Positions 1-7,369 of a stretch of 30,506 bases of DNA are shown here, in pieces. Below the pieces are notes generated by a model. The model searched no databases. It was given only the letters and a program-made list of their open reading frames with translations, and was not told where the DNA came from. Source of the stretch: Pseudomonadota bacterium (GTDB lineage: Bacteria > Pseudomonadota > Gammaproteobacteria > Pseudomonadales > Halieaceae); NCBI GenBank assembly GCA_030591305.1, contig JAUVBI010000007.1:1-30506 (forward strand). The letters are read 5' to 3'. Positions within the stretch are counted from its first letter, which is position 1. The number at the start of each line of letters is the position of its first letter. Both the position numbers and the translations under genes were made by a program.

Positions 1-1502
1 GACAATTATCACCACTTGATGCAAGTTTTCTTTACTTCGAAACGCCAAATTCCCCGATGCATGTGGGCAACGTAGCCATTTATGATCCCTCTACGGTAAA
101 GGAGGGAACGCTTCGTTTTAAAACGATCATAGAGGCCATGAGATCAAGACTCCCCCTGGCTCGCGCGTTCCGCCAAAAATTACTGCGAGTTCCAATGTCA
201 GCCGATCATCCCTATTGGGTTGAAGACAACGACTTTGATCTTGAGTTTCACGTCAGACACATTGCCTTGCCAGCACCTGGCAACTGGCGGCAACTTTGCA
301 TTCTGGTTTCCCGATTAAATTCAAGGCCAATAGACCTGACCAGGCCTTTGTGGGAAATGTACATCGTTGAAGGTCTGGACAATGTGAAGGGTATCCCAAA
401 AGGAAGCTTTGCCGTTGTCTCAAAAATTCATCATGCTGCAATTGACGGCGTTGCAGGCGCAGAAATGATTACCGCCATTCATGACCTGGAGCCATACCCG
501 AAAAATGTTCAGTATGTGGACAATTGGAGCGGCGAACGCCTCCCGGGAAATATGGAACTTATGGTGCGAACCTTTTTGAACAACGTGCGCCAACCCTTTC
601 GTTTCGCCAAGGTTGTAAGGCAGACCGTAAAACCCATTTTAGAGGCACGTCAGGCCTTGAAGCGCAATGAAATCGAAACAGCCGGAACGGCACCAAAAAC
701 AAGATTCAACAAAAATGTATCCCCACACCGTGTTTTTGATGGTATCAATCTGAATTTGAAAGATGTCAAGGCGATAAAGAGCAGAATCGACGGGGCAACA
801 ATCAACGATGCAATCTTGGCCATATGTGGCGGCGGTCTTCGAAAATACCTGACCGACAAAGATGAATTGCCTGAAGAGTCCCTGATTGCCTTTGCCCCTA
901 TTTCGATTCGTGCCCAACAGGACAAATCCGGGGATGCGGGAAATCAGATCGGCGGGATGATGGTCGCCATTCGCACCGACATTGCCGACCCTCTAGACCG
1001 CCTAAAAGCTGTTCACGTAAGCACACAAAATTCGAAAGCCCTGACCAATGCCATTGGCGCCAGTACATTATCAGACTATTCGGAATTTATGCCCTCCACA
1101 CTTTCTGGATTGGCCGCACGCCTCTACAGCCGGCTTGGCGTCGCCAACAGGGTGAATCCTATGTTCAACATTGCGATCTCCAACGTTCCGGGACCGCAGG
1201 CTCCGCTCTATGCCTATGGCGCGCGAATGGTCATGAACTATGGGTTGGGTCCTATCAATGAAGGGATGGGCATGATCATGCCCATTTTTAGCTATTGTGG
1301 GCAGATCACAGTCTCCTTCAGCGCCTGTCGCGACATGATGCCCGACCCCGAATTCTATGCCCAATGCCTGCAGGAGAGTTTTGATGAGCTTTATGATCAG
1401 GCCACAAGCGGTACAAAAAAGGCCCTGGACAAAAAGACTTCAACTCGCAAGGCCGGAGTGAGACACCCAAGAAAGGCTAAATCTGTACCAAAAGAAAAAT
1501 AG
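1..1502 (+). CDS. Wax ester synthase/diacylglycerol acyltransferase (WS/DGAT), 5' partial
   Basis: Acyl-CoA-dependent O-acyltransferase that makes wax esters or triacylglycerols, normally at the cytoplasmic face of the inner membrane and on lipid inclusions. The family's catalytic HHxxxDG motif is present as HHAAIDG, encoded at 429-449. The first ATG (57) is not the start: the frame stays open to base 3 and encodes a typical family N-terminus (QLSPLDASFLYFETP, then NSPMHVG). The true start must lie a few codons left of the window. 499 residues are visible, close to the usual 450-500 plus a basic tail rich in Lys and Arg at the C-terminus. The downstream neighbour is a convergent lipase, fitting a storage-lipid synthesis and turnover pair. 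Family assignment is strong; wax ester versus triacylglycerol preference cannot be read from sequence. Confidence 0.93.
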   Translation, partial: QLSPLDASFLYFETPNSPMHVGNVAIYDPSTVKEGTLRFKTIIEAMRSRLPLARAFRQKLLRVPMSADHPYWVEDNDFDLEFHVRHIALPAPGNWRQLCILVSRLNSRPIDLTRPLWEMYIVEGLDNVKGIPKGSFAVVSKIHHAAIDGVAGAEMITAIHDLEPYPKNVQYVDNWSGERLPGNMELMVRTFLNNVRQPFRFAKVVRQTVKPILEARQALKRNEIETAGTAPKTRFNKNVSPHRVFDGINLNLKDVKAIKSRIDGATINDAILAICGGGLRKYLTDKDELPEESLIAFAPISIRAQQDKSGDAGNQIGGMMVAIRTDIADPLDRLKAVHVSTQNSKALTNAIGASTLSDYSEFMPSTLSGLAARLYSRLGVANRVNPMFNIAISNVPGPQAPLYAYGARMVMNYGLGPINEGMGMIMPIFSYCGQITVSFSACRDMMPDPEFYAQCLQESFDELYDQATSGTKKALDKKTSTRKAGVRHPRKAKSVPKEK

Positions 1503-1540
1503 TCAGCTGCAACCGGCGGCTGAATAACCATGTGCAAGTA

Positions 1541-1564
1541 ATGTCCCGGACTTCACCGGGGCAT
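1541..1564. terminator. Hairpin between convergent genes, possible bidirectional terminator
   Basis: A 9-bp stem (1541-1549 with 1556-1564, one G-T wobble, CCCGG/CCGGG core) encloses a 6-base loop. It sits between the WS/DGAT stop and the end of the convergent lipase gene. The following T-run is short, so termination strength is uncertain. Confidence 0.45.
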
Positions 1565-1609
1565 TTGCGACGGCCCGCTTCTCGCTAATGCTATATCCTT
1601 TTTGACAGT

Positions 1610-2503
1610 TCATGTGGGAATGTTCGCTTCGTTGGATCCAGGATAAAAAGCCTTCAAAAATGCCCCGCTGCCAACGCCGTTGAAATATCGTTTGGCATCA
1701 AAGGGTTCCCAGCGATCAGTATCTTCGATCAATCGGTCTGCAATGGCGAGCAGGACGATTGGGTTTAGAGTCATACCGCAGTGGGATGCGGCAATTTTTA
1801 TATTCTCCCGCGGCATGGCGCCTGGTGATCCCAAATATTGCGGTGGAATTGCTGCTATATTTCCTGTGACCACTCCGTCAAAAGGGCTATATATAGACAC
1901 CACAGGAATACCGGGAGGAGGGACAAGCAGTTCTTTCAGAATGTCAATGTCATGATCAAGTGCCTCAGTCATTGTTCGTCCCGTCGCTCGACTCAAGGCA
2001 ATTCTGACACAAGAGTTCACGCAGCGAATGCTTTTGACGGTTGTCATATCTGCTGAGGTGCCCAGGGTGATTACGCGGTCAACATAGTCTGGAAACATAC
2101 GGGCCGCTTCGCGTACATAAATACCGCCAAGGGAATGGCCAATCAAGGATACTTTTTCACCGCTGCGATCTGCCCAGGCTTTTAATTTCTCTCCCATTGT
2201 AGATACTTGTTTTTCCAGGCTTTCGTTGCCACCCCCGGGGCCCTCGTTGGTACCCATTCCCCAGGTTTCAGCATCAAAACCAACCCTCCGCAGGTATTTA
2301 GTCATCGGGGCCAATGTGACCTCGGGTCCGGTGAAGCCGGGAACGGACATGACAGGTTTCTTCGTTTCCGATTTTGGTGAGACTTCGAGAAGGCGTTTTC
2401 CTGCCCAAAGTAACGAAGAAGATTCAATAGCAGCCCAACTGAAATCCACATGTAGCCGCATTAAGTCGACTATTGTACGAATTGGCATCTCTCTTTCTCT
2501 CAT
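1610..2503 (-). CDS. Alpha/beta-hydrolase lipase/esterase (LipA/PGAP1-like fold)
   Basis: Predicted serine hydrolase acting on carboxylic esters such as triacylglycerols or wax esters. The nucleophile elbow GHSLGG gives Ser124, and the likely remaining triad members are Asp in YSPFDGVV and His in AASHCGM. The N-terminal half has the VPGFTGPE stretch typical of the oxyanion-hole region of this family. The start at 2503 (MREREMPIRT) is chosen because GAGGAG lies four bases upstream; an ATG at 2539 in the same frame has no such site. The protein is then 297 residues with no obvious signal peptide, suggesting a cytoplasmic or inclusion-associated enzyme. It faces the WS/DGAT gene tail to tail, which supports a role in mobilising stored lipid (inference). 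The substrate is unknown. Confidence 0.85.
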   Translation of the reverse strand: MREREMPIRTIVDLMRLHVDFSWAAIESSSLLWAGKRLLEVSPKSETKKPVMSVPGFTGPEVTLAPMTKYLRRVGFDAETWGMGTNEGPGGGNESLEKQVSTMGEKLKAWADRSGEKVSLIGHSLGGIYVREAARMFPDYVDRVITLGTSADMTTVKSIRCVNSCVRIALSRATGRTMTEALDHDIDILKELLVPPPGIPVVSIYSPFDGVVTGNIAAIPPQYLGSPGAMPRENIKIAASHCGMTLNPIVLLAIADRLIEDTDRWEPFDAKRYFNGVGSGAFLKAFYPGSNEANIPT

Positions 2504-2556
2504 TTCACTCCTCAAACACCGAATCACAGTGCCAGTCACCCCAATAGAAATTAGTG

Positions 2557-2589
2557 GTGCCCACGTCCATCAAGGATGGACGTGGGCAC
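2557..2589 (-). terminator. Strong hairpin downstream of the TonB-dependent receptor gene
   Basis: A perfect 15-bp stem (2557-2571 with 2575-2589) with a 3-base loop lies 20 bases beyond the receptor stop codon, before the lipase start. On the minus strand it is followed by an A/T-rich stretch rather than a pure T-run. It probably ends the receptor transcript and shields the lipase gene from read-through. Confidence 0.7.
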
Positions 2590-2608
2590 AGGTACGAACT
2601 GCCCGAAA

Positions 2609-4951
2609 TCAGAAGTTGTAGCGCGCCTGAAATTCAAACGTCCGCGGTGCTTCAATCATGCCGAAATAGGCGCTCTCAAAGCCGAGACCAAAGCCAGCAA
2701 GGGTTGCGTCATTACCCCAGTTGATGGTGGTTTCATCACTCAGGTTTTTACCAACCACGGCCAGCATCCAGCTGCCATCACTGGATTGCAGAGCAATACG
2801 TGCGTTATATTTCCAATAGGAATCTTGGTCGACGTTTGAATCTCCGTCTGGCGCTATCACCTGATCGTCCGCGAAGAGCGCATCGGCTCGCAACGACAGG
2901 TTGATGCTATCGGTCAGCGACAGGTCATAGCTGGCACCAATATGACCGGACAACTCAGGAGAAAACTGCAGGCGCGTGCCAGCAAGGTCCTGGAAGCCGC
3001 CATTGGCTGCACAGAGGCCACCAACGATCTGATCCACCGTGCAGGCCGCATTCGGATAATCCTGGTACTCGGTATCCAGGTATGCGAAAGCCCCATCAAT
3101 GGTCAAGTTCTCGGTCGCTGCGACCTGGAAATCTGCTTCCAGTCCCTTGACCTCACTCTCCGCTGCATTGCCCACGATAAATCCTGCCACTTCGTAGCCG
3201 CTGACCTGTAGGTCAGAGTACTCAGTGTAGAACATCGCCATATTGACCCTGGCCCGATTTTCCCACAAGTTCATCTTCAGGCCAAATTCGATAGACTCTA
3301 CTGATTCATCCTCAAATTCACGGGAGCGATCAAGGGCATTGCTCGAATCGTAGCCACCTGCCTTGTAACCGTTAGAAAAGTTCAGGTAGGTCATAATGTC
3401 GTCATTGACGTCGTACTGGAAATTGATATTGCCGGTCCAGTGATCTTCAGCACGGGATTCATCATATTCATAAACTTCGGCGAAACCGAGTACCGCCGGA
3501 CCGTTGAAGAAAGCGAGGAAGGGGTCCGGTTCTCCCGTGCCGGGGTTTGTTGTAATCTGGCTCTTTCGGGCATCCTTGCTATCGTCGGAGTAACGTAGGC
3601 CGAACTGTGTCCGAAAGGCATCGGTGATATTCCAGGTAACAGAGGCGAAGACGGACCAGGTCTCTGAATTCTGTTCAAAGTTATTGAAAAACACTGTATC
3701 CAGTGAGCCGGAGGGCAAGCCTCCGACTGCGCCCAACAACACTGGCTCTACTGGTGGCAGACCGCTCCAGTATAGACTTGTGGCCGCGTCGTGGTCCAAA
3801 TCTGCATCCTGGTAGAATACACCTGCCAGATATTCAATGGTTCCTCCTGTCGGTGAAGACAGCAGAAATTCCTGGGTGAACTGGGTATGTTCTTCGTTCC
3901 GGCAAGAGTCGAGGAACGTCAGTGAGGAGTAATCGCCGTCTATGCAGTTGTCGAACTCGTACTCGGTATACGCGGTAATGGAACGCAACGTGTGTTCCCC
4001 CAGCTGATAATTCAGGTTCAACTGCAGAATGGTGGAATCTGTATCATCGAAATCAGCATTACCGGGAAGATAATCCACCGATTGCTTCTCATTAATACCC
4101 ACAGTGTCTGCAAAATTCGGGTTGGTGCCCTGACTGAACAGATAGTTAGCAGTCGGGGTGGACTGGATAATCTTGTAGCTCCTGCCTTTAACGTTGAATT
4201 CGCCATATTCGGCTTTCAGCATCACTTGCAGGTTTTCGGTAGCATCCCACTCCAGAATGCCCCGTACGACACTATCATCTCTCGCAGGACCATCCTCTCC
4301 GCCGGGGGCAGAATTATCCATCCAGCCGTCGTCTTCGTAGACCTTGCCTATCAGGCGTCCGCGCAGATTGTCAGTCAGAGGTCCGGATACGGCCGCTGTT
4401 ACCCCATAACCTTCGACCTCAGTCTTGTAGCTGCCCTCAACATAGGCTTCAAACTCATCGGTGGGCTTTCGGGAAGTGATATTGATGGCGCCGGCGACAG
4501 TGTTCTTTCCGAACAGAGTCGATTGTGGCCCTTTTAGCACCTCGACCCGCTCAACATCAAGGAATGCGGCCCGGGCATTGCGGGCGCGCCCGAAGTAGAC
4601 CAGGTCGATAAAGGTACCAACTGACTGCTCGAAGCCGTAGTTATTGGCTGAGCCCACACCACGGATATAGATCTGTGAGGCACCCGCAGACTCACTAACA
4701 TGTACATTGGGCATATAGACGACCACGTCTTCCAGATTCTTCATTCCCATGGCCTCGATGTTGTCGCCGCTCATCACCGATATTGCGATAGGGACGTCCT
4801 GCAGGCCCATGGCCCGCTTTGTGGCAGTTACAAGAACCTCTTCGAGAACCTGGGCCTGAAGCAGAGGCGCTACAGAGCTGGCGGTAAGAGCCAAGCCAAG
4901 GGTTGCGAGAGATTTATTAAACAATCTTTTTTTTCTAATTTTTGGGTCCAT
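2609..4951 (-). CDS. TonB-dependent outer-membrane receptor
   Basis: Outer-membrane 22-strand beta-barrel with an N-terminal plug, energised by TonB-ExbBD, importing a scarce or large substrate. The 780-residue protein starts with a signal peptide (basic MDPKIRKKR, a hydrophobic stretch, and a likely cut after Ala33 in LLQAQ). A TonB-box-like EEVLVTATKRA follows, then a plug with the NITSRKP segment near residue 155. The barrel ends in the usual aromatic residue (RYNF). The start has AGGAG six bases upstream. It is transcribed away from an AraC-type regulator, so the two probably share a regulon. The substrate cannot be named: the plug resembles the broad class often labelled iron-siderophore receptors, but the surrounding carbon-catabolism genes argue for an organic substrate (inference). 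Confidence 0.93.
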   Translation of the reverse strand: MDPKIRKKRLFNKSLATLGLALTASSVAPLLQAQVLEEVLVTATKRAMGLQDVPIAISVMSGDNIEAMGMKNLEDVVVYMPNVHVSESAGASQIYIRGVGSANNYGFEQSVGTFIDLVYFGRARNARAAFLDVERVEVLKGPQSTLFGKNTVAGAINITSRKPTDEFEAYVEGSYKTEVEGYGVTAAVSGPLTDNLRGRLIGKVYEDDGWMDNSAPGGEDGPARDDSVVRGILEWDATENLQVMLKAEYGEFNVKGRSYKIIQSTPTANYLFSQGTNPNFADTVGINEKQSVDYLPGNADFDDTDSTILQLNLNYQLGEHTLRSITAYTEYEFDNCIDGDYSSLTFLDSCRNEEHTQFTQEFLLSSPTGGTIEYLAGVFYQDADLDHDAATSLYWSGLPPVEPVLLGAVGGLPSGSLDTVFFNNFEQNSETWSVFASVTWNITDAFRTQFGLRYSDDSKDARKSQITTNPGTGEPDPFLAFFNGPAVLGFAEVYEYDESRAEDHWTGNINFQYDVNDDIMTYLNFSNGYKAGGYDSSNALDRSREFEDESVESIEFGLKMNLWENRARVNMAMFYTEYSDLQVSGYEVAGFIVGNAAESEVKGLEADFQVAATENLTIDGAFAYLDTEYQDYPNAACTVDQIVGGLCAANGGFQDLAGTRLQFSPELSGHIGASYDLSLTDSINLSLRADALFADDQVIAPDGDSNVDQDSYWKYNARIALQSSDGSWMLAVVGKNLSDETTINWGNDATLAGFGLGFESAYFGMIEAPRTFEFQARYNF

Positions 4952-5025
4952 GTCATACTCCTAATTATTAACACTTAATTTTTAATAAACACAAAAAATC
5001 TTCCTTCTAAGTCGGCTAAACGCAC

Positions 5026-5031
5026 TATACT
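5026..5031 (+). promoter_or_regulatory. Possible -10 box (TATACT) in the receptor/araC intergenic region
   Basis: TATACT matches the sigma-70 -10 consensus at five of six positions and points towards the AraC-type gene. No convincing -35 box lies at 16-18 bases, so this is weak unless an activator helps. Confidence 0.25.
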
Positions 5032-5075
5032 GCTGTGATCGACAATTTCATCCGACAGGCACAATATTGAAATCC

Positions 5076-5111
5076 AATGCAAAATGCAAAATGCAAAATG
5101 CAAAATGCAAA
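5076..5111 (+). repeat. TGCAAAA heptamer tandem repeat
   Basis: Four perfect TGCAAAA units begin at 5078, 5085, 5092 and 5099, and a fifth unit lacking its last base begins at 5106. The array lies between the divergent receptor and AraC-type genes, 85-120 bases upstream of the preferred regulator start. Short tandem arrays of this kind can change copy number by slippage, which would alter promoter spacing for either gene. Confidence 0.9.
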
Positions 5112-5152
5112 TCATGAAAAACGATCTAAACGGTACTTTATTAGAGTATGCC

Positions 5153-5182
5153 AAGCTTGGTATTTTGGGACAAAAGCTTGGT
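5153..5182 (+). promoter_or_regulatory. Direct repeat AAGCTTGGT x2 at 21-bp spacing, candidate AraC-type operator
   Basis: AAGCTTGGT occurs at 5153-5161 and again at 5174-5182, offset by exactly 21 bases, i.e. two helical turns. Classic AraC half-sites (I1/I2) are direct repeats at the same spacing. The first copy is also part of the 10-bp palindrome CCAAGCTTGG (5151-5160). It ends 13 bases before the ATG at 5196, a position suited to autoregulation. The function is inferred. Confidence 0.5.
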
Positions 5183-5195
5183 CAAAAGCGACACG

Positions 5196-6224
5196 ATGCT
5201 AAATAAGTCGCCCATTAATGACAGCTGGACTGTCGTCGGCGCATATATCGAGACCGTGCTGGAGACCATAGAAGGCCTGGGTATCCCCCGTGCCGCCATT
5301 CTGCAGAAAGTCGGTATGGCTCCCGACCAGCTTTTTGATAGAGACAGCTATTTGCCCGTATCATTAATGATGGACATGTTTTCAGCCGCATCTGAAGTGA
5401 CCCCTATCGAGGACATTGGCCTCCATGTGGCGGCTAATATCAAGCCAAAAAGCTTTGGTTTGCTTGGCTATATTTCCATGTTTAGCCGAACAATCGGCGA
5501 AGGCATAGAGACAGCCATATCCTACGGCCATATCGGCTACAACCTTGGCGAAATAAAATTCATCGATCTCGATAATAGCGCGGCCCTGTATTTACACCCT
5601 CACTGCGAGGAGTTTGCAAAAAATCGCCAGCTTATTGATGCCAAGATAGGTGGCCTGATCTCGATGTCCAAGTTCGAGCTTGCGGAGTATCATCCGCCTA
5701 TCAAAGTGTGCTTTAGCTACCCTGAACCTGAAGATTTGACCCTGTTGCATGAAATGCTGGGGGAAAACATCGACTTCGATGAACCCTTTAGTAGCATCCA
5801 TTTCAGCAAGCAGTGGATGAGCCTCCCCTTTGTTCACGCCGACAGTGATATGCGAAAGCGGGTGTGTGGCGATGCACAGCAATTAATACAGGCGCTGGGT
5901 AAGAGCAATTCCATTACCGTGCAGGTTAAGAAGAAAATTATAGCGCTATTGCCACTGCAAAAGGCCAATGCATCCTTGATCGCCGATGAGCTGCACATGA
6001 CCCGCCGCACGCTGCAGCGTCGCCTGCATGCCGAGGGTACCCACTTTCACTCCCTTTTGCAGGAGGCTCGCAGTCAAATGGCACTACTACATTTGCGTAA
6101 TAGCGATCTATCGATATTGGAGGTGGCGCTGTTGCTGGGCTATACAGACCACAGTTCCTTTACCAAGGCCTTCAAGCAGTGGCAGAAAATTACCCCAATT
6201 GAATTTCGTAGCTCTCTGGCCTGA
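5196..6224 (+). CDS. AraC-family transcriptional regulator with N-terminal ligand-binding domain
   Basis: DNA-binding regulator with an N-terminal arabinose-binding-like sensor domain (roughly residues 10-190) and a C-terminal pair of helix-turn-helix motifs. The second of these contains LGYTDHSSFTKAFKQW, matching the AraC signature GYxxxSxFxxxFK. From ATG 5196 the protein is 342 residues, the usual size for this subfamily. An ATG at 5148 in the same frame would add 16 residues but lies across a direct repeat that looks like an operator; neither start has a good Shine-Dalgarno. It is divergent from the TonB-dependent receptor and lies upstream of the BKACE/carboxylase operon on the same strand, so it may control both. 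A terminator follows, so it is probably not co-transcribed with the operon. The effector is unknown. Confidence 0.92.
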   Translation: MLNKSPINDSWTVVGAYIETVLETIEGLGIPRAAILQKVGMAPDQLFDRDSYLPVSLMMDMFSAASEVTPIEDIGLHVAANIKPKSFGLLGYISMFSRTIGEGIETAISYGHIGYNLGEIKFIDLDNSAALYLHPHCEEFAKNRQLIDAKIGGLISMSKFELAEYHPPIKVCFSYPEPEDLTLLHEMLGENIDFDEPFSSIHFSKQWMSLPFVHADSDMRKRVCGDAQQLIQALGKSNSITVQVKKKIIALLPLQKANASLIADELHMTRRTLQRRLHAEGTHFHSLLQEARSQMALLHLRNSDLSILEVALLLGYTDHSSFTKAFKQWQKITPIEFRSSLA

Positions 6225-6291
6225 TTCAGCTTCCAGGTCACACCATTACTAGTCATGGCCAGCGGTTATTTCATTGCTGCGGGAAGGACCT

Positions 6292-6312
6292 GGCAGTTGA
6301 GCTGTCTTTTTT
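6292..6312 (+). terminator. Rho-independent terminator after the AraC-type gene
   Basis: GGCAG (6292-6296) pairs with CTGTC (6302-6306) around a 5-base loop and is followed directly by six T residues. The stem is short, with one G-T pair, but the T-run is good. It lies about 70 bases after the regulator stop and before the next operon. Confidence 0.55.
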
Positions 6313-6388
6313 GTGATGCAGATTGCTTTTGTCCACAAATCCCGAACTATTGTCACTTTCTACAAAGCCAATTCAATCATCAAATCAC

Positions 6389-6394
6389 TATAAT
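6389..6394 (+). promoter_or_regulatory. TATAAT, candidate -10 box of the BKACE/carboxylase operon
   Basis: A perfect -10 hexamer lies 81 bases upstream of the BKACE start and after the AraC terminator. No matching -35 box is seen at normal spacing, which fits a promoter that needs an activator such as the adjacent AraC-type protein (inference). Confidence 0.4.
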
Positions 6395-6475
6395 AGTTCC
6401 ATGACTAATTTACATCGTCTGCCACCATTAGCCCAGTCGCGCTGAGGCTATTTAACTATACAGAAGGAATTCCCA

Positions 6476-7330
6476 ATGTCTGACAAAACCATAATCACCT
6501 GTTCTATCACCGGCGTACTCACCGACCCCAAACAGTACCCTGTTCCTGTTTCGGTGGCACAAATGGCGGAATCCGCCCGCGAGGCCTATGATGCCGGCGC
6601 CAGTTGCATGCATATCCACTTCCGCAATCAGGAGCAGGGTCAGGGCCATCTGCCGTGCTGGGAGCCCGAAGTGGCCTGCGCCATAGCCGATGCCATTCGC
6701 GAAGCTTGCCCGGGTGTAATCCTCAACTTCACCACGGGTGTCATCGGTCGCAGCCAAAATGGTCCAATCGCCTGTTTGCGATCCGGAAAACCCGAAATCG
6801 CTGCGCTCAACGCTGGTAGCCTCAACTACCTGAAAGCCCGCTCCAACGGAACCTGGGCCTGGCCACCTACGCTGTTTGAAAACACCGTGGAAAAAATTGA
6901 GGAAATCCTCGAAGTTATGAAGGAAACCGGTACACGTCCTGAGTTCGAGTGTTTTGATATAGGCATTGTCCGCTCGGTGGGTATGTACCAGGATGTGGGC
7001 ATGATTGATCGTGCTGACTACAACCTAGTGATGGGCGTGGCGTCCGGAATGCCCGCTGATCCTGACTTGCTACCGCTGCTGCTGAAATACATAAAGCCCG
7101 GCTCCCCCTGGCAAACCACGGTGATTGGTCGTCAGGAAATCTGGGCCGTGCACCAGAAAACAGCAGAACTGGGTGGCAATCTTCGCACCGGAGTGGAGGA
7201 CACGTTCTACCTGCCGAATGGAGAGCGTACCACTGGCAACGGCCAACTGATTGAGGCCTTGGTAAAAGTTGCCGAAGATGCCGGTTGCAGCATCGCCAGC
7301 CCTCAGGAAGCTCGTGAAATTTTTTGTTGA
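6476..7330 (+). CDS. Beta-keto acid cleavage enzyme (BKACE/DUF849 family, Kce-like)
   Basis: The family condenses a beta-keto acid with acetyl-CoA and splits the product to acetoacetate plus an acyl-CoA; the founding member Kce acts on 3-keto-5-aminohexanoate in lysine fermentation. The 284-residue protein has the expected size, a TIM-barrel start (TCSITGVLTD) and the metal-binding pair His46 and His48 in MHIHFRN, the positions seen in Kce. Shine-Dalgarno AAGGAA lies six bases upstream. It is the first gene of a six-gene operon and is followed 39 bases later by an acyl-CoA carboxylase subunit. No lysine-fermentation genes are nearby, so the substrate is probably a carbon-skeleton beta-keto acid made by the neighbouring enzymes (inference). 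Confidence 0.88.
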   Translation: MSDKTIITCSITGVLTDPKQYPVPVSVAQMAESAREAYDAGASCMHIHFRNQEQGQGHLPCWEPEVACAIADAIREACPGVILNFTTGVIGRSQNGPIACLRSGKPEIAALNAGSLNYLKARSNGTWAWPPTLFENTVEKIEEILEVMKETGTRPEFECFDIGIVRSVGMYQDVGMIDRADYNLVMGVASGMPADPDLLPLLLKYIKPGSPWQTTVIGRQEIWAVHQKTAELGGNLRTGVEDTFYLPNGERTTGNGQLIEALVKVAEDAGCSIASPQEAREIFC

Positions 7331-7369
7331 ATATTCTTTCCCTGAACAACCTTGAGAAGGAAATGAGTT

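Noticed and set aside
57..59. ATG as start of the WS/DGAT gene
   Set aside because: Conserved family N-terminal residues are encoded upstream in the same frame up to base 3.
3992..4537. 181-codon open frame on the plus strand
   Set aside because: Antisense to the TonB-dependent receptor, which has clear family motifs; the antisense product has no recognisable domain.
5076..5111. Heptamer array as a CRISPR or attachment site
   Set aside because: Units are contiguous with no spacers, and no cas, integrase or duplicated tRNA end is present.
5148..5195. Longer N-terminus of the AraC-type regulator from ATG 5148
   Set aside because: It crosses a 9-bp direct repeat at operator spacing, and the protein from 5196 already has the family length. 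Not fully excluded.
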